Origin: Roseobacter fucihabitans
GTDB lineage: Bacteria > Pseudomonadota > Alphaproteobacteria > Rhodobacterales > Rhodobacteraceae
NCBI RefSeq assembly: GCF_014337925.2
Contig: NZ_CP143423.1
Coordinates: forward strand, 3,440,501-3,504,500
Reading direction: 5' to 3'
DNA: 64,000 nt
Part shown: positions 8,064-16,020 of the stretch, one piece after another
Layout: every line of letters begins with the position of its first letter
Numbering within the stretch: position 1 is the stretch's first letter
Translations under genes and position numbers: made by a program
The notes under the pieces: generated by a model
What the model saw: the letters and a program-made list of their open reading frames with translations, nothing else
What the model was told of the DNA's origin: nothing
The model's database searches: none

Positions 8064-9659
8064 TCAACCGGCGTTTAGCATGAGGTCCGACGCTTTTTCC
8101 CCAATCATGATCGCCGGGGCATTGGTATTGCCCGACACAATTTCCGGCATGATCGAACAATCCGCGACGCGCAGTCCCTGGATGCCGTGCACCTTGAGTT
8201 GCGCATCCACCACACATTCTTCGCCATTACCCATTTTGCAGGTGCCGGTTGGGTGATAAATCGAGGCCGTGTTATTACGGGCCCAATCGAGCGTGGCGTC
8301 ATAATCTTTCATGTCAAGGTCCGCATGCGGGCGATATTCTTCGGATATCTTCGACGTCAGCGGGGCGTGGCGCGCAATCTTGCGCGCGATATTCACGCCT
8401 GCAACCACCGTGCGGCAATCGGTTTCGGTGGATAAGTAATTGGGGATGATGCGCGGATAGGTGCGCGGGCTGCCGGACCCAAGTCTGATTTCTCCCCGGC
8501 TTTCGGGACGCAATTGACACACCGACATCGTGAAAGCCGAGAACTTATCCGCGCCTTTGCCGGGATTTTCTGCCGAAAGGGGTTGAACGTGGAACTGAAT
8601 ATCCGGTGTCTCCATGTCCTCGCGCGTCTTCAGGAACCCGGTGGCGAGGCTGGCAGCCATGGTCATCGGTCCGGCACGGAACAGGACATATTTCAAGCCG
8701 ATCTTTGCCTGACCGAACAGACTGCTCACCTCGTCGTTCAACGTCGGTTCGTTGCATTTATAGACAAGCCGCGCTTGCAGATGGTCCTGCATGTTCTTGC
8801 CGACCCCTTTGAGGTCCTTTTTCACCTCGATGCCATGCTCGGAAAGCTGATCCGCCTCGCCGATGCCCGACAACATCAATAATTGCGGTGAATTGATGGC
8901 CCCACCGCAAAGCACAATCTCACGGCGCGCGGTCACGACCTGCGGCTTGCCGGAGCGATCCGTATAGCGCACACCCGTCGCGCGGCCCTCGGTGATGTCG
9001 ATTTTATCCACCTGAGCGTGGGTGATGATCTGCAAATTTGGGCGTTTCTTGATCGGGTTGAGATAAGCCACAGCCGAACTGCACCGCCGCCCATTGCGAG
9101 AGGTCAGCTGGAAAAACCCGACACCTTCCTGCTCTGCGCCATTGTAATCAGGGTTGAATTTATATCCCGCCGCTTGCGCCGCTGCGACCCAGGCATCTGT
9201 GATCGGGCGTTGGATGCGCATGTTGGACACCGACAGCGGACCCTGGTCGCCGTGAAATTCATCGGCACCGCGCTCATTGTTTTCCGCCCGCTTGAACAGC
9301 GGCAGAACATCGTCCCAGCCCCAACCGGTATTGCCCATCTGGCGCCAGCGGTCATAGTCTTGTGGCTGTCCACGCACGTAAAGTAGCCCGTTGAGCGAAG
9401 AAGATCCGCCCAGAACCTTGCCACGGGGCCATTCGATGGAACGCCCGTTCAATCCCGGATCGGGTTCCGTTTTGTAACACCAGTCTACGTTGGGGTTATG
9501 GATGGTTTTGAAATAGCCTACCGGAATGTGAATCCACGGGTTAAGGTCGCGCCCACCGGCCTCCAGCAAGATCACCTTGTTTTTGGGATCAGCACTCAGC
9601 CTATTGGCCAAAACACACCCGGCCGAACCGGCCCCCACGACGATAAAATCAGCTTCCAT
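8064..9659 (-). CDS. GMC family oxidoreductase (choline dehydrogenase-like)
   Basis: This is a FAD-dependent alcohol dehydrogenase of about 531 residues. The FAD-binding motif is DFIVVGAGSAGCVLANRLS at the N-terminus, GMC signature 1 is WPRGKVLGGSSSLNGLLYVR, and signature 2 is GAINSPQLLMLSGIG. The catalytic His-Asn pair is in YHPTGTCKMG and SGNTNAPAIMIGEKASD. The start at MEADFIV (9659) is chosen because the motif begins there; a longer frame to 9680 exists. Divergent from a TRAP transporter, so it probably oxidises the substrate that the transporter brings in. Choline is only one possibility. Confidence 0.9.
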   Translation of the reverse strand: MEADFIVVGAGSAGCVLANRLSADPKNKVILLEAGGRDLNPWIHIPVGYFKTIHNPNVDWCYKTEPDPGLNGRSIEWPRGKVLGGSSSLNGLLYVRGQPQDYDRWRQMGNTGWGWDDVLPLFKRAENNERGADEFHGDQGPLSVSNMRIQRPITDAWVAAAQAAGYKFNPDYNGAEQEGVGFFQLTSRNGRRCSSAVAYLNPIKKRPNLQIITHAQVDKIDITEGRATGVRYTDRSGKPQVVTARREIVLCGGAINSPQLLMLSGIGEADQLSEHGIEVKKDLKGVGKNMQDHLQARLVYKCNEPTLNDEVSSLFGQAKIGLKYVLFRAGPMTMAASLATGFLKTREDMETPDIQFHVQPLSAENPGKGADKFSAFTMSVCQLRPESRGEIRLGSGSPRTYPRIIPNYLSTETDCRTVVAGVNIARKIARHAPLTSKISEEYRPHADLDMKDYDATLDWARNNTASIYHPTGTCKMGNGEECVVDAQLKVHGIQGLRVADCSIMPEIVSGNTNAPAIMIGEKASDLMLNAG

Positions 9660-9764
9660 TTCGCCCCCCAAACTCTCCAAAAAAAACTCTAGGCAAAAAG
9701 AGAATACTATACTAGTGTTTTTTGGGACTTATAGTCTCAATAAATGACATTCAGGGAGGAATGT
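9660..9764. promoter_or_regulatory. Divergent control region between GMC gene and TRAP operon
   Basis: About 105 bp of AT-rich DNA (for example AATACTATACTAGTG near 9702-9716), unlike the surrounding GC-rich genes. It must carry promoters for both divergent units and is a likely target of the IclR regulator at 13153. No operator could be defined with confidence. A GGGAGGA ribosome site lies at 9754-9760. Confidence 0.4.
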
Positions 9765-10997
9765 ATGACAATTCAAAATAAACTAGCGGGCATTTCGCGC
9801 CGCGATCTTTTCAAGGTCGCAGGTCGATATGGCCTGAGCTCGACGCTGTTGGCAGCGGGCGGCTTCGGCGGTGCGATGAGCCTTGCAAACCTGGCGAGTG
9901 CCGCCGAATCAACATACGAAAAGCGCTTTGCCAAAGAGCCGAAATTCATGTTGAAATTCGGGGCATCGGGCTTCAACGCGCGTAACCTTTTGATCGAACG
10001 CGCTGGCGCGTTGGAATTTGCACGGGACCTGGAAAGCCGCACAGACGGCGAGATCCGTGTTGAATTCATTGGTGACAACCAGATCTGTGGACAGACATCC
10101 TGCGTTGAGAAAACACAGCAGGGCATCGTGGATATCTATGCGGCCTCCACACAGAACTCCGCCGGTGGTGCGCCTTATCTGAACGTTCTGGATTATGCGT
10201 ATATGTTCCGGAACCGTGCGGATCAGTACCACTTCATGTATTCGCCAGCGTCCCAGCGCTTGCTGCGTGAGCCCTATGAAAAGCGGCACGGTCTGAAATT
10301 CCTGTTCACCCATTGCGAACTTCGCGGTATCCAATTGGGCCTGAACTTTGAAGACAAGCCCACCGTGACCTCCATCGACGAGCTTGCAGGCACCAAAAAC
10401 CGCGTAACAGGTACGCAACTTGGCCGAATCGCCATGGAAGCGCTGAACCTGAACCCGGTTCCGGTTGCCTGGGAAGAAACGCTTGATGGTCTGAAGCAGG
10501 GCCTGATTGATGGCGCGGAAACATGGGCCTCTGCGGTTGCCTATGCGAATATGTCACCGGTTGTATCCCAGTCGGTTCACCTGAACTTCTTCTGCGGCAC
10601 TGAGCACACGGCCATGTCAGCGTCGGTGTTTGATAGCCTTGGTGGTGAATTGCAGGATGCTGTGATGGAATCTGCCTATCTGGCACAGGTCCACGTGCAG
10701 GCCGCAAACGAAGTTGCTTTGATCAACACGGTTGGTCAATCCGATCCGCAGCTTCCAGGCACGATTTTTGCGCAAAACAACGTGCGCAACGCGTTCTTGT
10801 CGGATGCAGAGATCAAGAAAGCCGAAGAAATGTGCTCGCCAGAGTATCAACCACAACTGTGGGAGCAATGGCGCGAGCGGCTTAACGGCTGGTCCGGTGG
10901 GTTGGACACCTATCAGGAAATCTATGACGAAGTCCGCACAATCGACGGCAACACATTGCCAGAGAATGTTGAACCACGCCGGTGGTGGAAAGCCTAA
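9765..10997 (+). CDS. TRAP transporter substrate-binding protein (DctP family)
   Basis: A 410-residue periplasmic binding protein, longer than the usual 330-340. It has a twin-arginine-type leader (ISRRDLFKVAGRYG, then a hydrophobic stretch and ANLASAAES), which suggests Tat export in a folded state. The core includes EFIGDNQICGQTSCVEKTQQ and GTKNRVTGTQLGRIAMEALN, the DctP region holding the ligand-carboxylate arginine. A strong GGGAGGA is 5 nt before the ATG. First gene of the TRAP operon. Substrate unknown. Confidence 0.9.
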   Translation: MTIQNKLAGISRRDLFKVAGRYGLSSTLLAAGGFGGAMSLANLASAAESTYEKRFAKEPKFMLKFGASGFNARNLLIERAGALEFARDLESRTDGEIRVEFIGDNQICGQTSCVEKTQQGIVDIYAASTQNSAGGAPYLNVLDYAYMFRNRADQYHFMYSPASQRLLREPYEKRHGLKFLFTHCELRGIQLGLNFEDKPTVTSIDELAGTKNRVTGTQLGRIAMEALNLNPVPVAWEETLDGLKQGLIDGAETWASAVAYANMSPVVSQSVHLNFFCGTEHTAMSASVFDSLGGELQDAVMESAYLAQVHVQAANEVALINTVGQSDPQLPGTIFAQNNVRNAFLSDAEIKKAEEMCSPEYQPQLWEQWRERLNGWSGGLDTYQEIYDEVRTIDGNTLPENVEPRRWWKA

Positions 10998-11115
10998 ATC
11001 GGGCTTTCGGACAGGAAGAGATTGGGCCGATCCGAAGAGGAGTTCGGGTCGGCCCTTGTGATCTCATCAAGACCGCCTCAAAGTGGCGGCAATCAAAACA
11101 TGGGGGGAGACCTAT

Positions 11116-11784
11116 ATGTCCATAGTGGCTGAAGCGGTGGCCGTTATCGGTGCCATATTCTCGGGCAGTTCGTGGGAAATGAGGAGCGCGTTTGACACGA
11201 ATGGCATGTGGCTGTTTTGTTTCTTCGCAACGCTGATCTGCGGTTATCTGGCACATCTATTTTACAACTACGTGCCTTTCGCCGAGCGACACCTTGAGCG
11301 CGGTCTTTCCGTTATTGTTTACCTCATCATTGCAGCGATCATCTGCTGGGGCGTCATCGATCGCTTTATCTTCTCGCACCAATGGTCCGGGTCGACGACG
11401 ATCCCTCCGTTCCTCTTTATGGTCATGGCCTGGTTTGCGTGTTCCTATAACGTCAAACTGCGCACACACCTGAGCTTCAGCGAATTTCGCGCGAAAATGT
11501 CGCCAACCGGGCAGATGGCGACGCTAACCATGGATTCTCTTCTGTGGCTGGGCTTCTGCTGGATCGCGATTACCACATCATTGCGTTTCACCGCCCTCTC
11601 CGCCGACAACTTCCAACTGGTCGACGGCGTCGATGACGTCATGAAATGGTGGTTTTATATCACCGTCCCAATCGCTTTCACCCTGATGGCCGGTCGCGTC
11701 ATAGGGAACTGGCTGGAAGATTGGAACAATTACCGGTCTGGCGATCAGATCATCAAACAAGCAGTTATCGGCGGAGATGTATAA
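11116..11784 (+). CDS. TRAP transporter small membrane subunit (DctQ family)
   Basis: A 222-residue membrane protein with four or more hydrophobic helices. It is in the place where the small DctQ permease is always found, between the binding protein and the large permease. The start at 11116 follows GGGGGGAGACCTAT; an upstream in-frame ATG at 11083 is less likely. Its TAA shares one base with the ATG of the next gene. Longer than typical DctQ (about 160), as in some Roseobacter TRAP systems. Confidence 0.82.
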   Translation: MSIVAEAVAVIGAIFSGSSWEMRSAFDTNGMWLFCFFATLICGYLAHLFYNYVPFAERHLERGLSVIVYLIIAAIICWGVIDRFIFSHQWSGSTTIPPFLFMVMAWFACSYNVKLRTHLSFSEFRAKMSPTGQMATLTMDSLLWLGFCWIAITTSLRFTALSADNFQLVDGVDDVMKWWFYITVPIAFTLMAGRVIGNWLEDWNNYRSGDQIIKQAVIGGDV

Positions 11785-13142
11785 TGTCGGACGGATCCTG
11801 GATTACACTTATTTCGCTGGCCGTAACGGTCCTCTTTATGCTCGGCACGCCGGTTTTGCTCGTCATCTTCTATTGGGTGATCGGGTGCAGCTTTGTCATT
11901 GATCTACCGCTGGCCAATACCGGCAATGAATTGATCAACGTCTTCAGCAAGGGCTTTGCGCTGCTGGCCATGCCCCTCTTCATTCTGACCGGGGACCTGA
12001 TCAACCAATCGGGCATCGCGCGACGATTATCGAATTTCGCCTATTCGCTGCTGGGCTGGCTCCGGGGCGGATTGGCGATGGCTTCTATCGCTGCCTGTGG
12101 CCTCTTTGCGGCGATCTCGGGCTCCAACTCGGCAACAACCGCCACCATTGGCTCAATGCTGCACCCCGAAATGGTCAAAGGCAACTATGACGAACGCTTC
12201 TCCGCCGCCACGGCTGCGGCGGGGGGTACGGTGGGGATCATCATTCCGCCTTCAATCATCTTCATCGTTTACGGCTTCCTGATGAACCTGCCGATTTCGG
12301 AACTGTTCATCGCCGGTATCGTGCCCGGAACGCTCATGGTTCTGGCTATGATGACGGTCGCTTTCGTGGTCTGCACCATCAACGGCTGGGGTATCCTGAT
12401 TGCGCTGTCGTTCCAGCGGGTTGTCAAAACCGCTTTTGGGGCCTGGTTGGGTTTCTTTGCAATCGGCCTGGTGCTCTGGGGCATCTACACGGGTAAGTTC
12501 TCTCCAACAGAGGCCGCCGGCATCACCGTAGGGTTCTGTGTGTTCGTCGGATTGCTGTGCTATCCGCTGAACAAACTCATGGGCAGCGACCGCGACACGC
12601 CCGTCGAAGACAAGAGCATGTTGTCAATGTTCGTGGTGGAAGGCTTCACATTGCCAAGCGTACCTTCCATCGTGTCGCGCTCCGCTCAGATCACCGGTAT
12701 TCTGGTCCCTCTGATTGCGGTATCGGTGGCGATGCAACAGGTGCTCTCCTCCTTGGGTGCCAAGGAATACATCGGTGATTTCGTGATCGGCATGGGCGGC
12801 TATTATGCGGTTCTGTTCACGGCGATGGCCATCGTCTTCGTCACTGGCATGATCCTGGAGTCCCTGCCGGTCACGATCATTCTGGCACCGATCCTGGCAC
12901 CAATCGCTGTGTCGGTTGGCATGGACCCGATCCACTTTGCTGTCGTCTTCCTTGTGGGCGCTTCGATCGGCTTCATCACGCCGCCTTATGGTTTGAACCT
13001 ATATGTGGCATCCGGGGTCACAGGCGTGCCTTATTTCCGCCTGTTGCGCTATTCCACCATGTATCTGTTTGCGCTGATGGCGGTATGGATTATGGTCGCA
13101 TTGGTGCCAAATCTGGCTCTTATGCTGCTGCCAACCTCATAG
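11784..13142 (+). CDS. TRAP transporter large permease (DctM family)
   Basis: A 452-residue protein with 12 or more hydrophobic segments and the DctM hallmarks: AMPLFILTGDLINQSG (about 62-77), GLFAAISGSNSATTATIGSM and GGTVGIIIPPSIIFIVYG, then near the end GFITPPYGLNLYVASG. It forms the Na+-coupled import channel with the small subunit. The start is defined by the one-base overlap with the dctQ-type stop. A longer frame from 11646 is out of phase with the operon and rejected. Confidence 0.92.
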   Translation: MSDGSWITLISLAVTVLFMLGTPVLLVIFYWVIGCSFVIDLPLANTGNELINVFSKGFALLAMPLFILTGDLINQSGIARRLSNFAYSLLGWLRGGLAMASIAACGLFAAISGSNSATTATIGSMLHPEMVKGNYDERFSAATAAAGGTVGIIIPPSIIFIVYGFLMNLPISELFIAGIVPGTLMVLAMMTVAFVVCTINGWGILIALSFQRVVKTAFGAWLGFFAIGLVLWGIYTGKFSPTEAAGITVGFCVFVGLLCYPLNKLMGSDRDTPVEDKSMLSMFVVEGFTLPSVPSIVSRSAQITGILVPLIAVSVAMQQVLSSLGAKEYIGDFVIGMGGYYAVLFTAMAIVFVTGMILESLPVTIILAPILAPIAVSVGMDPIHFAVVFLVGASIGFITPPYGLNLYVASGVTGVPYFRLLRYSTMYLFALMAVWIMVALVPNLALMLLPTS

Positions 13143-13152
13143 AAACCTGGGT

Positions 13153-13932
13153 ATGCCGGACGACTTTGTACATGAAAGACAGGACCAGATACCGACCAAT
13201 TTGCGGTTGCTGGTCCTGCTTGAGGAAGTTGCAAAAGCCGGCGTACCCGTCACGCCATCCTCGCTCAAGGATGTTCTGAACCTGCCAAAACCCACGCTGC
13301 ACCGTCTGTTTAATACCGCCGAGGCGGCCGGGTTTTTGCAACGCGATATCGACGGGCGCTCTTATGGACCCGGACCGCGCTTGCGCAAACTCTCGCTCAA
13401 TACTGTCTCATCGCAACGGCTGCGCACGGTACGTCTGGCCATTTTGCGCAGCGTTGCGGAAAAGATCGGAGAGACCTGCAATATCGCCACGCCCGACCGG
13501 GAAGGGATGGTCTATCTGGACCGGGTCGAAACCCATTGGCCGCTGCGCATCCAGATGCCCATCGGCACGCAGGTCCCGTTTTATTGCACCGCGAGCGGTA
13601 AAATGTATCTCTCCTCCCTGCGGCCAGCCTATTTTGATCGCTACCTCGCTACCGCATTGCTCGAAAGACAAACCCCCGGCACGATCACGGACAAAAGCAA
13701 GCTCAAGGCCGAAATAGAAAAGATCCGTAAACGCGGTTATGCCACCGATGACGAAGAATTCATGGAAGGCATGACAGCGCTCGCTGTGCCGATCTTTGAT
13801 GATCGCAAAAGGGTCGTCTCGACCCTATCGGTACATTCCCCCTTGCAGCGGCGCGACCTCGCAGATCTCAAAAAAGACGTCGATACGTTGAAGGCTGCGG
13901 CGCGGGAGCTTACGACCCTGATCAACAGTTGA
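13153..13932 (+). CDS. IclR family transcriptional regulator
   Basis: The 259-residue protein has an N-terminal winged helix (LRLLVLLEEVAKAGVPVTPS, then DVLNLPKPTLHRLFNTAEAA as recognition helix) and the IclR effector domain with YLDRVETHWPLRI and CTASGKMYLSSL. It follows the TRAP permease by 10 bp and is probably cotranscribed. It likely senses the TRAP substrate or a breakdown product and controls the divergent GMC gene and the TRAP operon (inference). Confidence 0.9.
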   Translation: MPDDFVHERQDQIPTNLRLLVLLEEVAKAGVPVTPSSLKDVLNLPKPTLHRLFNTAEAAGFLQRDIDGRSYGPGPRLRKLSLNTVSSQRLRTVRLAILRSVAEKIGETCNIATPDREGMVYLDRVETHWPLRIQMPIGTQVPFYCTASGKMYLSSLRPAYFDRYLATALLERQTPGTITDKSKLKAEIEKIRKRGYATDDEEFMEGMTALAVPIFDDRKRVVSTLSVHSPLQRRDLADLKKDVDTLKAAARELTTLINS

Positions 13933-14548
13933 TCAAATCAGACCCTGTGGCATCTAGAAATGGATAAGGGGCATAGTATCGCGTTCGCACAGCTTCATAG
14001 GTCGGGCTTGATCCGATTTTTGAAAACACTGCCGCTATTACCTGAGACTTTGGGCGCGTGGTGTTTTTTCGAAAATATGATCTGCCCCCCCGAGGCTCCC
14101 TCATTCATAACGAGAGTTTGCGGTCGTACTCGTCGTCGTCGGTTTGGGCAAGCGCGTCGTGCGCGGAGCCCTCAAATTGCTCAAGCGCCCGGCGCGCTTC
14201 TGCCGGCGTTTGGTTCTCCAGCGATGAATGCGGTCTGACGTTATTATAATCGTATCGCCAGAGGGCCAGCTTTCGACGGGCATCATCCAAGGTGTCGAAG
14301 ATCTCCTCATTCAGCAGTTCGTCTCGCAGGCTCCCATTGAAGCTTTCGATGAAGGCATTCTGCGTCGGCTTGCCCGGGTCGATGTAATGCCAATCCACGT
14401 CGTTATCACCGGCCCGTTTCAGGATCGCACGACTGGTAAATTCCGTGCCGTTATCACTGACGATACAGGCGGGCTTTCCATAGACGCGCACAAGCGCATC
14501 AAGCTCGCGTGCCACCCTCGCACCAGTGATACTGGTATCAGCCATCCG

Positions 14549-14593
14549 TTGCCCGGCAGGCGATTTGGCAAAGCCAAACCTGCCGGGAGGAGG
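14549..14593 (-). repeat. Hairpin insertion E
   Basis: Interrupts LCL/VADTSITG of orfB (about 44 nt net). Arms GGTTTGGC / GCCAAATC with TTT loop, extended by CCGGCAGG / CCTGCCGG on the outside, giving the longest stem of the set. Read on the minus strand it ends GCCGGGCA like its relatives. Confidence 0.7.
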
Positions 14594-14646
14594 CACAGGT
14601 TCTCGCGGCAGCAGTCGTTGTTCATGGCTAACATACGGAACTTGCG

Positions 14647-14682
14647 CCCCTCTCATGCATGTAAACATGCATTGCCGGGCAA
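14647..14682 (+). repeat. Hairpin insertion A
   Basis: Splits FGAS/RKFRML of orfB (37 nt, frameshift). Plan: CCCTCTCA, arm TGCATG, loop TAAA, arm CATGCA, then TTGCCGGGCAA. Confidence 0.8.
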
Positions 14683-14842
14683 TGGACGCACCAAACGTGT
14701 CAGACACAAAGTCCAGCGATCAGCGTTCACCAGGACGTAACGCAACAGGCATCGGTATTCCTGATCCTCGCGCTCGTTTGCGGCCTCGGCGCCGCCTGAC
14801 GCCCAGCTTTTCCTCGGTGTAGAGACGATACAGCTTCTTGTG

Positions 14843-14877
14843 CCCTCTCATGCATGTAAACATGCACTGCCGGGTGA
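14843..14877 (+). repeat. Hairpin insertion B
   Basis: Splits GMIM/HKKLYR of orfB. Same stem and loop as A (TGCATG TAAA CATGCA), followed by CTGCCGGGTGA. It brings an in-frame TGA. Confidence 0.8.
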
Positions 14878-14923
14878 CAGTATCATAATCATGCCTTTGC
14901 GTTCCAACAGCACGCCGATCCGG

Positions 14924-14960
14924 CCCCTCTCATCGATACTGCGTATCGACTGCCGGGCAG
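14924..14960 (+). repeat. Hairpin insertion C
   Basis: CCCCTCTCA, arms TCGATAC / GTATCGA around TGC, then CTGCCGGGCA. It joins RRDKPP directly to RIGVLLERKG, so about 18 native codons are missing at this site. Confidence 0.8.
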
Positions 14961-15002
14961 TGGGCGGTTTGTCGCGCCGGATGGTCTTGGGGCCGACACC
15001 CG

Positions 15003-15037
15003 TTGGCGGGCAACACATGCTTGCATGTGTGAGAGGG
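15003..15037 (-). repeat. Hairpin insertion D
   Basis: Opposite orientation to A-C. On the minus strand CCCTCTC, arms ACACATGC / GCATGTGT with AA loop, then TGCCCGCCAA. It sits between CRLV and GVGPKT of orfB and adds about 36 nt, in frame (12 codons). Confidence 0.8.
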
Positions 15038-15156
15038 ACAAGCCTGCACGCCCGACGTTGCGAGATATCATGATCTCCCATCGCCTTGCGTGCCGCAGCC
15101 CGTCGCACATGCGTTCGCCATCGTGCTCGAACCAATGGCGCATCAATGGCTCACCG

Positions 15157-15462
15157 TCAGTTCTTTCCCAGCAAATCTTTCAACATGACGTTGTTGAGCA
15201 TCGTGTCCGCCAGAAGACGCTTCAGCTTGGCGCTCTTGTCCTCCAGCGATTTGAGGCGGTGGGTGTCAGAAACGTTCACCCTCGGGACATCGCTGCGCGA
15301 TACCCTGCCGTGCAACGCATGCCGCCGTATTTTGCTTTGAATTTGCAGAACGATGCATTGGCTCAGACCATGTCTGCGACACACCTCTGCCGTCGGCATC
15401 CCAGCTTCCTGTTCTTTGATCATCCCGATAATCCGGGCCTCGGTAAAACAACTCTGTCGCAT
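15157..15462 (-). pseudogene. IS3-family orfA (helix-turn-helix), carries a hairpin insertion
   Basis: Start MRQSCFTEARIIGMIKEQEA matches IS3 orfA, and the end has the leucine-zipper-like LKSLEDKSAKLKRLLADTML and LKDLLGKN. In the middle, hairpin F adds 41 nt; a nearby +1 change (after RHGLS) restores the frame, so the 101-residue ORF remains open but the middle 30 residues are not transposase sequence. Confidence 0.75.
15277..15317 (+). repeat. Hairpin insertion F (41-nt type)
   Basis: In orfA between YGGM and VSDTHRL. Plus strand reads CCTCGGGACATCGCTGCGCG then ATACCCTGCCGTGCA: arms ATCGC / GCGAT with TGC loop, and an outer GGG / CCC pairing. Net 41 nt if the native codon is GAC. Confidence 0.75.
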
Positions 15463-15592
15463 TTGTCTGCTCCTTCAAAGGCTGAGCAAACCCTACATCA
15501 AACTGAGGGAAGTTTCGGGGGGGGGGGGGGGGCAGGGCAAACGTTTTTAGCCCGATCGGTCTCAGATGGGCTTTGAGAAAGCCATCTCGATC

Positions 15593-15633
15593 ATTGGCCG
15601 TCAGGGTATTGTGCAGCAATGTCCCGAGAGGTG
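15593..15633 (-). repeat. Hairpin insertion H (41-nt type)
   Basis: In the IS630 transposase between DLNP and IEMAF. Minus strand CACCTCTCGGGACATTGCTG then CACAATACCCTGACGGCCAA. Exactly 41 nt between AACCC and GATCGAG of the native reading. Confidence 0.8.
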
Positions 15634-15730
15634 GGGTTGAGGTCGCGGGAGTAGGGCGGCAAGAACAGGAACCAGCACGCGCTTTCTTAACGCCTGCGCT
15701 GCGCGGGGGCTTTTGTGGGTGGAAAGATTG

Positions 15731-15774
15731 CCCCTTGCCCGGCAGTTGATTGCAAAGCAATTAAGGAGAGGAGA
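15731..15774 (-). repeat. Hairpin insertion G
   Basis: In the IS630 transposase at the GTVAIL/DNLSTHK junction. Minus strand CTCCTCTCC, arms TTAATTGC / GCAATCAA with TTT loop, then CTGCCGGGCA. About 40 nt net. Confidence 0.75.
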
Positions 15775-15979
15775 GAATGGCTACCGTTCCGGGTTCCAAC
15801 GCAGGTGTCGAAGGCGCGCCCGTCCAGTGCACCCGTGATCACCCACGGCGCGATCAGCGCAGCCCGGCGATGAAAGTCTGCGTACCCCGTTTTCCAAAGG
15901 GCGCGGTGCCAAGGAGGCGCTCGCCTATAGGTGCCCGTCCGCACAGCCGCGTGACATTGGTTTTTACGGCTGTCTCATC

Positions 15980-16020
15980 CACTGGCCGTCAGGGTATTGC
16001 GCAGCAATGTCCCCAGAAGC
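15980..16020 (-). repeat. Hairpin insertion I (41-nt type)
   Basis: In the IS630 transposase between RLVFI and DETAVKTN. Minus strand CTTCTGGGGACATTGCTGCG then CAATACCCTGACGGCCAGTG. Exactly 41 nt, shifts the frame just before the first catalytic Asp. Confidence 0.8.

Larger units (their letters stand above)
14105..15146 (-). pseudogene. IS3-family transposase orfB (DDE integrase), inactivated
   Basis: The intact 3' part encodes the catalytic core: [17 protein letters not shown] (second D) and [20 protein letters not shown] (the E), ending DRKLSL. Going upstream the reading is found in pieces: [83 protein letters not shown] and [15 protein letters not shown]. Hairpin insertions A-E separate most of these pieces. 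There is also a TGG-to-TGA change before SLDF and a loss of about 18 codons at hairpin C. Clearly not functional. Confidence 0.85.
14078..15539 (-). mobile_element. Decayed IS3-family insertion sequence (two-ORF type)
   Basis: Bounded by imperfect inverted ends: TGATCTGCCCCCCCGAGG at 14078 on the plus strand and its complement-like GGAAGTTTCGGGGG...GCAGGGCA ending at 15539. Inside lie orfA and orfB transposase remnants read on the minus strand. The right end contains a run of 16 G (15517-15532). I found no target duplication: flanks are AATA and AACG. The element abuts the truncated 3' part of the IS630 transposase, so it probably landed in it. Several hairpin insertions interrupt both ORFs. 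Confidence 0.8.

Noticed and set aside
14549-16020. Hairpin repeats as a CRISPR array
   Set aside because: Spacing is irregular, orientation alternates, the stems differ, the intervals are transposase sequence, and no cas gene is present.
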